64,000 bases of DNA from Lyngbya aestuarii BL J (GCF_000478195.2 NZ_AUZM01000017.1:38025-102024), one strand, 5' to 3'. Numbered from the stretch's first letter, positions 53,157-62,567 are shown. Notes: generated from the letters alone by a model not told the origin. Numbers and translations: made by a program.

Positions 53157-55121
53157 ATGAGTCAATTTACTAATTTACCTCAATTACCCAATTTTTCTCG
53201 ACGAACAACCCTGAAAATTCTAGGAGTGAGTGCTGTTTCTGGACTGATTGGTTATTCTCGATTTAAAAAGCCCCAGCCTACACATTTTCAGCAGGATTCT
53301 TTGATATTACCTCGGCTTCTCAATCAACCTAAACAGGTGGTTATTGTGGGTGGAGGACTCGCCGGATTAGCCTGTGCATATGAACTCAGTCAACGAGGAT
53401 TTAAAGTCACATTATTAGAAAAATCTCCTCAACTGGGGGGTAAGATAGCAAGTTGGCCGATTAAAGTAGGCAACGAAACCTTCAACATGGAACATGGTTT
53501 TCATGGTTTTTTTCCTCAATATTATAACCTCAATAGTATCATTGATGAACTCAATATCAAAACTAACTTTATTTCTTTAGAATTCTACTCTGTTGTGTTT
53601 AGAAACAACCAATATAAACCGGAAGTTTTTCGTCCCAATCATTCGGCTTTTCCCTGGAATATTGTTGATTTAGCAATTTCTTCTGAGAATCGATTACGTT
53701 GGGGAATTAACCTAATAAAACCCGCTCACTGGAAAGTTTTTAGAGAAATAGGCGGCTTTAAAATACCTGATAGTTTTCAACGTTTGGACTCAGTATCCGT
53801 TGCGAATTGGGTGAAAAAAGATTTTCCTCAAGGCTTATATGATTTGTACTTTTTACCCTTTGCCAAATCCAGTTTAAATGCACCCGATAAGCTCAGTACC
53901 GCCGAACTGATGCAATTTTTTCATTTTTACTTTTTTGGCAACCCAGAAGGCTTGGCATTTAAGGGTACACGTCAGGATATGGGAACCAGTTTAGTTCAAC
54001 CTATCGCTCAATCCATTCAACAACAAAATGGTGAAATTGTCACCGAAGCAACCGTCAGTAATATTCAGATAAAAGCTGGAAAAATTGATTCAATTTCTTA
54101 TTTTCAAGGAGAATCTTTAAATCCTGTTCCTTTTTGGGTAAAACGAAATCAATGGATTGAAAAAGATTGGGAATATTTTGGGGCGGGAGATGAAGTTTAT
54201 GCAATTCCGGCGGGAACAAATGAAGCACTTTCTTTAACTTGTACCCATCAAGGCTGTACAGTTAAACACACTGAAAATGGGCAATTTTATTGTCCATGTC
54301 ATGGAAGTATTTTTGAAAGTAACGGACAAGTGATTTCAGGGCCAGCCCAACGAAACTTACCTCAATATAAAGTAATTCAACGTCAACCGGAACACGTTAA
54401 ACTTATCGCCTTAAATGCTGAAAAAACACTAAAATACTCAAATAATTCACCTCAAAATTCTACCACAATTCAAGCAGATTATTATATTTTTGCCACAGAT
54501 ATTCCCGGAGTTCAACACCTTTTTTCTTTAACTGAAGGAGAAGTCAACTCAACCCTACAAGAACAAATTCAAAACCTACAAGTTGCTGATCCCTTTGCCG
54601 TTTGTCGGTTTTGGTTTGATCGCGATTTTCCTTGGGAACAGAGTAACTTTACCTCTTTATCTGGCTATGAACTCACCGATAGTATTACCCTCTATCATCG
54701 CATTCAACAGCAATTTATTAACTGGCATCAACAAACAGGGGGAAGTGTGATTGAACTGCACGCTTATTGTTATAAAGAATCTCAATTTCCCACTCAAGAA
54801 GACTTACTAATAACCTTTGAAAAAGAACTCTATGAAATTGTCCCCAAACTCAAATCTGCTCAGTTAATTCATCGAGAATTAGTTAATCAAAAAAACTTTG
54901 CAGGTTATCCACCCGGAAGCTATGCCAAACGCCCTCAAACTGCCTCCGGTATTTCTAACTTAATGTTTGCTGGAGATTGGGTAAAAATGCCTTTTCCTTG
55001 TGGTTTAATGGAACGAGCCGTCAGCAGTGGATTATTAGCCGCGAATGAAATTTTATATCAAGAAGGTTTACACCGACGCCCATTACTTTCTGTGAACCCA
55101 GAAGGATTTTTAACAATTTGA
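53157..55121 (+). CDS. cruE: Probable CruE: beta-carotene desaturase/methyltransferase with internal Rieske domain
   Basis: A 654-residue FAD enzyme of the CrtU/CruE group, which turns beta-carotene rings into aromatic rings (isorenieratene). The FAD motif VVIVGGGLAGLACAYELSQRG lies near residue 62, and the following NMEHGFHGFFPQYYNL is the signature I associate with CrtU/CruE. A Rieske [2Fe-2S] domain is inserted at about residues 340-410 with ligands CTHQGC and CPCHGS. The C-terminal LMFAGDWVKMPFPCGLMERAVSSG completes the FAD fold. The N-terminus has an RR motif (SRRTTLKILGVSA), like a twin-arginine signal or membrane anchor. Directly followed, with overlap, by a Rieske oxygenase gene. Name inferred from family knowledge. 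Confidence 0.78.
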   Translation: MSQFTNLPQLPNFSRRTTLKILGVSAVSGLIGYSRFKKPQPTHFQQDSLILPRLLNQPKQVVIVGGGLAGLACAYELSQRGFKVTLLEKSPQLGGKIASWPIKVGNETFNMEHGFHGFFPQYYNLNSIIDELNIKTNFISLEFYSVVFRNNQYKPEVFRPNHSAFPWNIVDLAISSENRLRWGINLIKPAHWKVFREIGGFKIPDSFQRLDSVSVANWVKKDFPQGLYDLYFLPFAKSSLNAPDKLSTAELMQFFHFYFFGNPEGLAFKGTRQDMGTSLVQPIAQSIQQQNGEIVTEATVSNIQIKAGKIDSISYFQGESLNPVPFWVKRNQWIEKDWEYFGAGDEVYAIPAGTNEALSLTCTHQGCTVKHTENGQFYCPCHGSIFESNGQVISGPAQRNLPQYKVIQRQPEHVKLIALNAEKTLKYSNNSPQNSTTIQADYYIFATDIPGVQHLFSLTEGEVNSTLQEQIQNLQVADPFAVCRFWFDRDFPWEQSNFTSLSGYELTDSITLYHRIQQQFINWHQQTGGSVIELHAYCYKESQFPTQEDLLITFEKELYEIVPKLKSAQLIHRELVNQKNFAGYPPGSYAKRPQTASGISNLMFAGDWVKMPFPCGLMERAVSSGLLAANEILYQEGLHRRPLLSVNPEGFLTI

Positions 55122-55135
55122 ATAATTTGAATTAT

Positions 55136-56167
55136 ATGAACCAAAATATCAAAATTCGGGACTTAGAAATTAACCCCAATCATTGGTATGTTGTTGCTCG
55201 TAGCAGCGAAGTCAAAACTCAACCTTTGGGGGTAACATTGTGGAATAAACCCATTATTTTGTTTCGAGATAACCAGGAAAAAATTCATGCCTTAGAAGAT
55301 CGTTGTCCCCATCGACAAGTTAAACTCAGTCATGGTAAAATAATAGCAGGTTTGATTGAATGTGCTTATCATGGCTGGCAATTTAACGCTCTGGGTAAAT
55401 GTGTCAAAATTCCCTATTTAGCCGAAAATCAGAAACTCCCCCATTGTCAAATTCAGAACTATCCGGTTCAAGAATTAGACGGTTTTATCTGGCTATTTCT
55501 AGGAGAAAATTCAACTCAAACTCAACCGTTAGGCATTCCCGAGTGGGATCACTTAAATTATATTGCTACCGTTTCTCTGATTCACTGTCAAGCTCATTAT
55601 TCTTTTGTAATTGAAAACTTGATGGATATGTATCACGGACATTTACATCAAAATTGGCAAGCTTGGACAGATGCCGTTTTAGAAAAAATAGATGAATCTC
55701 CCGATCAAATTGATGTTCAGTATCAAGCCCAAAGTTATTATAAAATCGATAAAATCTGGTCAATTTCTCAGCTATTTTTTCCAGCTTTACGTCAACTTCA
55801 TCCTGAACCCTTAACGGTTAGTTATATTTATCCCCATTGGGTTTCAACATTAGGAAAAGACTTTAAAATTTACTGTCTATTCTGTCCCGTAAGTTTAACA
55901 GAAACCAAAGCTTATCTGATCCATTTTACATCGCTTCATTCCTTTTGGCGCCTGCACAAACTCCCGATACCATTTCGTCGCTTTCTCAAAAACAAACTAT
56001 TCGGTTCAGCCCAAAAATTACTTGATGGATTAGTTGAACAAGATATTAAAATGATCGAAGAAGAACAACAAGCCTATCAGAATAATCCTGAACAAAAAGG
56101 ATATGAGTTCAACCGAAGTTTAGCCAGTGTACAGAAGTTAATCTTACATCAAGCCTCACTCTCTTAA
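55136..56167 (+). CDS. cruH: Probable CruH: Rieske-type ring-hydroxylating oxygenase
   Basis: About 343 residues. Rieske centre at 57-79 (CPHRQ and CAYHGWQ) and the mononuclear-iron motif ENLMDMYHGHLHQ (Asp and two His) near residue 160, the plan of a monooxygenase such as PaO or vanillate demethylase. An alternative TTG start at 55118 would overlap cruE by 4 bases; the ATG at 55136 gives a 14-base gap. In Synechococcus PCC 7002, CruH oxidises the C-18 methyl groups of the aromatic carotenoid to make synechoxanthin; I infer the same role from adjacency to cruE. A different pigment or lipid substrate cannot be excluded. Confidence 0.72.
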   Translation: MNQNIKIRDLEINPNHWYVVARSSEVKTQPLGVTLWNKPIILFRDNQEKIHALEDRCPHRQVKLSHGKIIAGLIECAYHGWQFNALGKCVKIPYLAENQKLPHCQIQNYPVQELDGFIWLFLGENSTQTQPLGIPEWDHLNYIATVSLIHCQAHYSFVIENLMDMYHGHLHQNWQAWTDAVLEKIDESPDQIDVQYQAQSYYKIDKIWSISQLFFPALRQLHPEPLTVSYIYPHWVSTLGKDFKIYCLFCPVSLTETKAYLIHFTSLHSFWRLHKLPIPFRRFLKNKLFGSAQKLLDGLVEQDIKMIEEEQQAYQNNPEQKGYEFNRSLASVQKLILHQASLS

Positions 56168-56199
56168 TCTTATCTTTGTTCTGTTCTTTGTTCTGTTTT

Positions 56200-56757
56200 T
56201 TATGATGTCTTTAAATTCTCCACCAACCAATTAAACTTAGCCTCAGCCAACTCTAAAAAATCTTGTTTACTCTCCGTCATGTCTTCTGTATCCTGTTCCA
56301 TATCTTCGAGATAATGATCATTAACTTCATATCCCAAACGCCTAACCGTTCCCCGCATCCGACTCGCTAAACAGAGACATATTCCTTGATAAAATCGAGA
56401 AGCAAAGCCCGCATTTTTATGGAGTTGAGACATTAATTCAAAGCGAGGAACAACCAAAACCAAACTTTCTTCAAGTGCTTTCACCGTAGCCAAAGGAGGA
56501 CGATTATCAATAAATGAAATTTCCCCCACCACTTCTCCTTCGACTAACCGGGCTAGTTCTCGCTCTCCATTGGGAGAAATAGACACACTTAATGCACCTT
56601 TTAAAACAATATAAAGCGCACTAATCGTTCGACCTTCATAAATCAGTGTTTCCCCCGGAGGAATCACTTGTGTTTTACCTCGATTAATAATCCAACATAA
56701 ATCTTGATCATCCAGTCCGCCCAGAATAAATAGAGCTTTTTTAGGTTGTTCAATCAT
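56200..56757 (-). CDS. Cyclic-nucleotide-binding-domain protein, probably not nucleotide-responsive
   Basis: A 185-residue protein with a cNMP-binding beta-barrel (residues 10-125): GKTQVIPPGETLIYEGRT, ALYIVLKGALSVS, and the phosphate-binding cassette GEISFIDNRPPLATVKA. The cassette has Pro where the nucleotide-phosphate-binding Arg normally is (PPLAT instead of PRxAT), so cAMP binding is doubtful. There is no HTH. A C-terminal helical tail follows, rich in Glu/Asp (MEQDTEDMTESKQDFLEL). Short intergenic gap and convergence with cruH. Role unknown. Confidence 0.85.
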   Translation of the reverse strand: MIEQPKKALFILGGLDDQDLCWIINRGKTQVIPPGETLIYEGRTISALYIVLKGALSVSISPNGERELARLVEGEVVGEISFIDNRPPLATVKALEESLVLVVPRFELMSQLHKNAGFASRFYQGICLCLASRMRGTVRRLGYEVNDHYLEDMEQDTEDMTESKQDFLELAEAKFNWLVENLKTS

Positions 56758-56850
56758 TGGTTTTTTGAGTTTGTAAAAGTGCTTTTTGATCTGAAAATAA
56801 AAACATTAAAACTCGCTTATACCTAAAGCCAACATCGAAAAAACAAACTC

Positions 56851-57471
56851 CTATTCCTCCTCTTGTGTCACCGTTGTCACCTGATCAATAAACCGAATCA
56901 ACCCTTCGTGAAACTTATTCGGCGCTTTCATATAGCAAGCATGACCTACTTTTGCTAAAATAAACTTCCGAGCATTGGGCATGAGTTTCACTAACATATC
57001 CGCCTGTTCAACCGGAATAATCCGATCTTCACTTCCCCAAATCGCTAAAGTCGGAAGTTCAATTCCCCGAAGCTGTTGACTCATTTTCAGAATTCCCACC
57101 GGAGCAATCGCCACAAACCCCTGAAGATGCTGTGAATGCTTGACTATAAAAGAGAGACTATAAATTCCACTCATCGACGGAGACACTAAAATAGCCTTCT
57201 GAAGACTCAATTTAGCAATCAATTTTGGTAAAAATTCATCATGATAGTCTGATATTGATTCAGACTGACCATAACCCGGTAAATCAATCGCAATCACATG
57301 GAAATTTTTCTGAGTTAAGCGCTTGAGTGTACCCAGATCTTTCCAGGTTTTCGCATTAAAACTCGCGCCATGCAGAAACAATACAGACGGATTTTGTGGA
57401 TCTCCTCCCTCCAGATAATGAATATTTGCGGTTTGAATCTTGATAACCTTTGATGCTATGGCATATTCCAT
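56851..57471 (-). CDS. Alpha/beta hydrolase
   Basis: About 206 residues from the ATG at 57471; a GTG at 57501 is an alternative. The fold is recognisable from VLFLHGASFNAKTWKDL and VIAIDLPGYGQSE. The nucleophile elbow is VSPSMSGIYSL, which departs from GxSxG. The acid is in WGSEDRIIP and the base in VGHACY. This resembles the ABHD14/CIB-type small hydrolases. The substrate is unknown. Same strand as the cNMP-domain gene, 93 bases upstream of it. Confidence 0.85.
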   Translation of the reverse strand: MEYAIASKVIKIQTANIHYLEGGDPQNPSVLFLHGASFNAKTWKDLGTLKRLTQKNFHVIAIDLPGYGQSESISDYHDEFLPKLIAKLSLQKAILVSPSMSGIYSLSFIVKHSQHLQGFVAIAPVGILKMSQQLRGIELPTLAIWGSEDRIIPVEQADMLVKLMPNARKFILAKVGHACYMKAPNKFHEGLIRFIDQVTTVTQEEE

Positions 57472-57613
57472 AAAGGGATTAATATAAATTAAACAAAACA
57501 CCTGAATTGATCAGGATTTTATTTAAACATCCTAGCTTATTATATCTTAGAGACTCGGAGAGGGTTTATATTAAATTAAGAAAGTTGATCAGAATCGTTT
57601 CTACGCTTGTGCT

Positions 57614-59095
57614 ATGGCAATCGACCGTTTACCTGAGTCTCCGCCTCCAAATCCCGTAGATCACCAACCTTTGCCCAAGGTTCACTTACTCACCATGTTT
57701 CGGCTCGGTTTATTTCAGATGGGATTGGGCATTATGTCCTTGCTGACTCTGGGAGTCATTAACCGGGTGATGATCGATGAGTTGAAAGTTCCCGCTCTGA
57801 TGGCCGCAGGTGCGATCGCCATGTACCAATTGGTCGCCCCGGCTCGCATTTGGTTTGGTCAGATGTCCGATGCCAAGCCCCTATTTGGACATCATCGCAG
57901 TGGCTACATCTGGTTAGGTGCCATCATATTTACGACTGTCTCCTTCCTGGCCCTACAGGTGACATGGCAGTTGGGAATCAGCCTACAAAATACAGGCTTG
58001 AGTGGAGTTACCTACGCTTGGGCTGGCTTACTCGCCCTCGTCTTTGCCCTCTACGGCTTGGCACTCAGCGCCAGTTCTACTCCGTTTGCAGCGTTATTAT
58101 TTGATGTTTCTGATGAAGATAACCGCTCTAAACTGGTGAGTATCGTTTGGTCGATGTTGATGATCGGGATTGTGATCGGAGCCATTATTAGTTCAAAACT
58201 CCTCAACCGTCCCGAAGTTTGCGGCGCCGATATTCTCTCCTATAGCCCCACTCAAACGGGTAGTGTCGTTAATATTCCTCAATTACAATCCGTCATTAAC
58301 CCCCTATTTATCATCGTTCCCGCTATTGTTTTTGGGTTGTGTCTGCTCTCAACCATCGGCGTTGAAAAGCGATTTTCCCGGTATGCTAGTCGTTCCCGTG
58401 TCGTCGAACGAGAAGACCAAATTCCCCTGTCTCGCGCTTTAAAAATCTTAACCGCCAGTCGTCAAACCGGTTTATTTTTCAGCTTTCTGTTGGTGATGAG
58501 TATCAGTCTATTTATGCAGGATGCCGTACTCGAACCCTATGGCGGCGAAGTTTTTGGAATGTGTATTTCTGAAACCACCCAACTTAACGCCTTTTTTGGG
58601 ATGGGAACCTTAGCCGGAATTGCGACAACGGGTTTTTTAATCACTCCCCGTTTAGGCAAGAAAAATACTGTTAAAGTCGGTTGTATTGGGACTATCGTTT
58701 GTTTGAGTTTATTTATCGCCTCGGGCTTCATTGCCGACCCCGGAATGCTCAAAGGCGGGTTATTGCTATTTGGGGTTGCTTCGGGAGTCCTGACCGCTGG
58801 GGCTATTGGGTTAATGCTCGACTTAACGGCCGCTGAAACCGCCGGAACCTTTATTGGTGCCTGGGGACTCGCTCAAGCCATGGCACGCGGTTTAGCAACG
58901 ATCCTCGGAGGGGCTGTGTTAGATTTAGGTCGCTCCCTATTTAGCATTCCTGTCCTGGCTTATAGTCTGGTCTTTGCGGTGCAAGCAATTGGGATGATGG
59001 TTGCCATTTCCTTACTCAGTCGCGTTAATATTCGTGAGTTTCAAGAAAATGCCCAAAAAGCGATCGCTACCGTATTAGAAAGTGAATTAGATTAG
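57614..59095 (+). CDS. PucC-family MFS protein (chlorophyll delivery type)
   Basis: A 493-residue integral membrane protein with about twelve hydrophobic segments, of the PUCC/LhaA family. Family segments are LFQMGLGIMSLLTLGVINRVMIDELKVPALMAAGAIAMYQLVAPARIWFGQMSD near the N-terminus and HRSGYIWLGA. In purple bacteria PucC delivers bacteriochlorophyll to light-harvesting complexes. Cyanobacterial homologues are associated with chlorophyll or small Lhc-like proteins. No light-harvesting gene is nearby. A stem-loop (59115-59140) follows the stop. Confidence 0.92.
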   Translation: MAIDRLPESPPPNPVDHQPLPKVHLLTMFRLGLFQMGLGIMSLLTLGVINRVMIDELKVPALMAAGAIAMYQLVAPARIWFGQMSDAKPLFGHHRSGYIWLGAIIFTTVSFLALQVTWQLGISLQNTGLSGVTYAWAGLLALVFALYGLALSASSTPFAALLFDVSDEDNRSKLVSIVWSMLMIGIVIGAIISSKLLNRPEVCGADILSYSPTQTGSVVNIPQLQSVINPLFIIVPAIVFGLCLLSTIGVEKRFSRYASRSRVVEREDQIPLSRALKILTASRQTGLFFSFLLVMSISLFMQDAVLEPYGGEVFGMCISETTQLNAFFGMGTLAGIATTGFLITPRLGKKNTVKVGCIGTIVCLSLFIASGFIADPGMLKGGLLLFGVASGVLTAGAIGLMLDLTAAETAGTFIGAWGLAQAMARGLATILGGAVLDLGRSLFSIPVLAYSLVFAVQAIGMMVAISLLSRVNIREFQENAQKAIATVLESELD

Positions 59096-59114
59096 CATTA
59101 CAACTTCTAGGAAA

Positions 59115-59140
59115 CGGGGAACCGTTATCAATCTTCCCCG
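59115..59140. terminator. Stem-loop after the PucC-family gene
   Basis: CGGGGAA (59115-59121) pairs with TTCCCCG (59134-59140), 20 bases past the stop. Only a short T-stretch (CCCTTTT) follows, so it is a modest terminator. Confidence 0.5.
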
Positions 59141-59223
59141 CTTACCCTTTTGCCTGTAGTTGTTTAAAAATACTCTCGTTAGTGATTCTAAGTTAGAGGT
59201 GTATTGCCCTCAGTAAAATCAGT

Positions 59224-59817
59224 TTAAGGCAAGGCTTTATATTCTATAAGGCTGTAGGAATGACCATGTTTGTGATGGTATGCAAAAACTTGGTCTATGA
59301 AAGAAGGGTATTTTTGTTCCAGTTTATGTTCAGCAACTTGCCATAGATAATCTTGATAGTATTCATCCTCATCTTCCGACATTTTTAAATATTCGTTGGA
59401 GATGCAGTTCACTTTGACCGTTGCCAAAATTTTAAATGGCTCATCCGAATTGTATGGAGACAATTCCCATTCTATAGTACACAGGTAGTCAATTCTTTTC
59501 TTGGGGTCATCGCTCAACACAAACTCTCGCGCTGCAATCAAAACATCGATATCTTCTGGTTTGAATATCGGCTCCCCTTGTTTATTGCAGAGTTGAGCAA
59601 TTAATTGAGATACTTCATCGGCGGAAAAGTTTTTGAATAATTCTTTGTATTCTCCCCCGTAATAGGATTTATCTCCCCCGTAATAATCGATCAGGTAGGA
59701 AACCAGTCTATCAGAACAACCCCGAGTTTTAGTATGTTCATTCAAGCAATATATAAATTCCCGAAAATTATTAATTGCTGCATCATCAAAACAATTCGCA
59801 CTGTCACCAGAACTCAT
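59224..59817 (-). CDS. Unrecognised acidic protein, partner of an RHH protein
   Basis: A 197-residue soluble acidic protein, starting MSSGDSANCFDDAAINNF. A GGAGG ribosome site inside the end of the previous gene gives translational coupling with a 3-base gap. The middle part has CTIEWELSPYNSDEPFKILATVKVN, a beta-rich section, and the end has HKLEQKYPSFIDQVFAYHHKHGHSY. I see no toxin, nuclease or phosphatase motif. Its tight coupling to a ribbon-helix-helix protein suggests a regulated pair, such as toxin-antitoxin, but this is inference only. Confidence 0.6.
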   Translation of the reverse strand: MSSGDSANCFDDAAINNFREFIYCLNEHTKTRGCSDRLVSYLIDYYGGDKSYYGGEYKELFKNFSADEVSQLIAQLCNKQGEPIFKPEDIDVLIAAREFVLSDDPKKRIDYLCTIEWELSPYNSDEPFKILATVKVNCISNEYLKMSEDEDEYYQDYLWQVAEHKLEQKYPSFIDQVFAYHHKHGHSYSLIEYKALP

Positions 59818-59820
59818 AAT

Positions 59821-60393
59821 TTACTGTCCCTCCAATTGTGCTAGTCGTTCCTCAATTTTCACGATTCGCTCAATTAAAGGAACATCTTCTGGTGAATCTA
59901 GGTATTTAGATAAGGCACTGACCACAACTTCAGTTTGCGACATCTCCATAATCTGAATATAGCGGTTAAGTTTTTGCAACAAAGATCGAGGAATTCTAAC
60001 CGCAATTTGAGCTTTTTTACCAGGAGATAATCCCTTCACCTTCGGTTCGACTGTTTCTGATTCTACCGCTTCACTGGGATAGCTTCCATCACTGTAATTT
60101 TTATAATCGCCATTGCGAAGCGTAAAGATTCGCCTCTTGTAGTATTTTCGTCCCGTTGCAGAGTCGATAAAACTGGGCGGTGCATCCTCTTCCAATTCGG
60201 CATATCCAACTAACTCACAGTCCATCTCGATTTTAGATTGGCGGGACTTTGATATTCCCTCCTTGCTGGTGAAATCTGTCATCCCTTCTCGTACCCAAGG
60301 ATACTGGCTCATGTCTTTCAACCAGACAATCTTTGCTTCGGGCTTTAAATCCTCCAATTTGAAGAAGATCATTTTTTTATCCTTTGATTTCAT
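59821..60393 (-). CDS. Protein with C-terminal ribbon-helix-helix DNA-binding region
   Basis: A 190-residue protein. Residues 120-165 (KKAQIAVRIPRSLLQKLNRYIQIMEMSQTEVVVSALSKYL) match the ribbon-helix-helix fold of CopG/Arc-type repressors and antitoxins: a strand with alternating basic residues, then two helices. A short coiled coil ends the protein (IERIVKIEERLAQLE). The N-terminal 115 residues form an unknown domain (FFKLEDLKPEAKIVWLKDMSQYPWVREGMTDF). It starts with ATG at 60393 and is upstream of, and coupled to, the 59224-59817 gene. Confidence 0.7.
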   Translation of the reverse strand: MKSKDKKMIFFKLEDLKPEAKIVWLKDMSQYPWVREGMTDFTSKEGISKSRQSKIEMDCELVGYAELEEDAPPSFIDSATGRKYYKRRIFTLRNGDYKNYSDGSYPSEAVESETVEPKVKGLSPGKKAQIAVRIPRSLLQKLNRYIQIMEMSQTEVVVSALSKYLDSPEDVPLIERIVKIEERLAQLEGQ

Positions 60394-60551
60394 TGACCAA
60401 CTTTTTAGTTATAGCATACTTTACGACATACAACGCCCTGTGCTGCATGGCATTTTATTGAACTGAGTGATAAGGATCCATAAAACCTTTACGGGTAGGA
60501 CTTTTGAGTGATTAAAATGCCGGGGTCATTTCCGGTGAAAAAATTTTGGCT

Positions 60552-61208
60552 TTAGTACCATTGCTGCTCTTGAAAAATTTTATTTCTTAACCAACAAGGC
60601 ATCTCCCATTCTGGAGTCCAGAGAATATTGTGCTTTTCGCTGTACAACTCAAATCCAACTTTTGACCAATACTTTCGGAGCAGCGACTGCCCTTTCTCTT
60701 TCGGGTACTTGTCGGATAAGTCGTCGGTGGGAACTGGATGACAACCAACCACTTCACCCCAGGCCAACCCCTGTAAAAACATCGCTAATGCCTGCAAGCC
60801 GTAATCCCTGCCTCGGTACTTCGGTTCGATAAAGACGCTGTTTATATAGAACAAGTAGCGGTTGAATTCTATGGCATCCCGACCTTCCTCCAATAGAAAA
60901 AATGACGCGAAGTACGATAAGTCTGAAGTCAAACAATCCGCGACAATCATGACTTCTCGTTGGTTGTAATACAAATCGAATCGATGAGCTTGCATTCTGC
61001 CAATCTGAATGGGTTCCGGATAGTCTCCCAATGCCAATTTTTCATCCAATTCTTCTTCCGATAACTCAATACCCCCGTCAATTTTGATGGCGGTTTGGAT
61101 TCGGGTAACTTGCAAATCATCCAATTTTGAATAAGAAAGACCCAGATTTGATAAACAAAAGGTCGATTCTAATTCTAGTTCCATCGTTCGGTTTCTTTTA
61201 TCTGTCAT
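60552..61208 (-). CDS. GNAT-like acetyltransferase
   Basis: About 218 residues from the ATG at 61208, which has a full AAGGAAGGAG ribosome site immediately before it; a longer frame with upstream Met codons exists but is unlikely. The C-terminal part is GNAT-like: NSVFIEPKYRGRDYGLQALAMFLQGLAWGEVVGCHPVP (motif A near 125-135) and LLRKYWSKVGFELYS. The N-terminal half (LELESTFCLSNLGLSYSK) is not assigned. Substrate unknown. It is in an accessory stretch with two unrelated small proteins on the same strand. Confidence 0.7.
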   Translation of the reverse strand: MTDKRNRTMELELESTFCLSNLGLSYSKLDDLQVTRIQTAIKIDGGIELSEEELDEKLALGDYPEPIQIGRMQAHRFDLYYNQREVMIVADCLTSDLSYFASFFLLEEGRDAIEFNRYLFYINSVFIEPKYRGRDYGLQALAMFLQGLAWGEVVGCHPVPTDDLSDKYPKEKGQSLLRKYWSKVGFELYSEKHNILWTPEWEMPCWLRNKIFQEQQWY

Positions 61209-61451
61209 ACTCCTTCCTTGATTAAAGCCTCTAAAGAATAGGGGGGTTGACAACCCGGAGCGCGATCGCTTATCATCATGTAGTGCGCCCAACCTGAAAT
61301 TACACATGACTAATACATCAACACCCATTCCACAAGTCAAACAAAACAGTTAAATCCCCTGCAATTCTCCGATGGAGACGCTACGCGATCGCAACAACTC
61401 CGCCAATCTAATAGCATTGTTTGAAATCAACAGTCCATCTTACCACTACCC

Positions 61452-62564
61452 TTAAATCGTCACCGGGGAATCTACATAGATATTCGGTTCTTGCATTGAG
61501 AAAGAAATATTGTACTGTTCCAGCTTCTTAGAAATACTTTTGTTTGTTGATTCTAATAAAGTCTTTCTCAGCGTGATGGCGTTTTCACTCGAACCCAAAA
61601 TAAAAAACGTGATTCTCGCCCGAGTATTCCCCGTTTCTGTGTGTTGCAATAAGACAATATTTGTACTCCCCGGATCAATCCCAAATACTGAGTCTGTACA
61701 TTCTTTAATCGCTTGTTGAACCAACGCTTTATCCCGATCTTCTAATTTGCGGGTAAAGTCAAGATACAATAAAACCATCACTTTTTTACCTCGGGTAATA
61801 TTCTCAATTTCCGACTTCATTAAATTGGAATTGGGAATAATCACCAACGTTCCTTTCGCCGCGAGTCGAATTTTTGTCGAACGCAAACCAATCGACTCCA
61901 CCCGTCCATAGGTGCCATTTTCCAGCCTTACATATTCACCCCGGATAAACGGACGGTCTAACCGTAATACAATTGTTCCTAACAGTTGTTCAAAGGTACT
62001 CTGCGCCCCAAAACCAATCGCTGCACCCCCAATAGACGCACCTGCTAACAACGCCGTTAAGGGAAAATTTTGACTTTGGGCGAAAGCAGTTACCGCAACA
62101 AAACCAATAATGACATTCACAACAGTTTCAAAAATCAGAAAGGTTTCATCCACTTCTAAACCATATTTTTGGACAATTGGAATCCCATAAATTAACAAAA
62201 CTTGGCGAAAAATTCGGGAGAGTAACCAAGCTACAGTGGCAATAACACCGAAATCTACAAACGGTTTAATAAATCGGTATAATGCTGGATTATCATTGAG
62301 CCAAACTAACGAAAGGGAAATTAACATAAATGTTCCCGCCAGTTTGACAGACTCCTCCAGAGGAATTATAAATTCATCAATAATTTTCTTTCCCTTTGGG
62401 GGTAAAAACTTACTGGCAAAAAATCTCAGAATTCCTGGAACATATCGACCAACGAGGAAAGAAAGGAGAACAAACAGGACAAAAATAACTGGATTGGGAA
62501 TTGCAGAATCTCTTAAACCGATAAAAATCTGCGAGTCGGGATCGAGTGGATTAGCAAATTTCAT
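61452..62564 (-). CDS. MscS-family mechanosensitive channel
   Basis: A 370-residue membrane protein. Four hydrophobic segments precede the pore helix (TALLAGASIGGAAIGFGAQSTFEQLLGTIVLRLDRPFIRGEYVRL, about 165-215), the MscS signature with small residues lining the pore. The beta domain reads GTYGRVESIGLRSTKIRLAAKGTLVIIPNSNLMKSEIEN. MscS-type channels release solutes on hypo-osmotic shock. It follows a closely similar paralogue by 3 bases, so the two are probably translationally coupled. This copy ends with VDSPVTI. Confidence 0.93.
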   Translation of the reverse strand: MKFANPLDPDSQIFIGLRDSAIPNPVIFVLFVLLSFLVGRYVPGILRFFASKFLPPKGKKIIDEFIIPLEESVKLAGTFMLISLSLVWLNDNPALYRFIKPFVDFGVIATVAWLLSRIFRQVLLIYGIPIVQKYGLEVDETFLIFETVVNVIIGFVAVTAFAQSQNFPLTALLAGASIGGAAIGFGAQSTFEQLLGTIVLRLDRPFIRGEYVRLENGTYGRVESIGLRSTKIRLAAKGTLVIIPNSNLMKSEIENITRGKKVMVLLYLDFTRKLEDRDKALVQQAIKECTDSVFGIDPGSTNIVLLQHTETGNTRARITFFILGSSENAITLRKTLLESTNKSISKKLEQYNISFSMQEPNIYVDSPVTI

Positions 62565-62567
62565 AGA

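Noticed and set aside
61341..61451. Small RNA in the spacer before the mscS pair
   Set aside because: Only a HIP1-containing short repeat (GGAGACGCTACGCGATCGC) was found; no promoter plus terminator arrangement.
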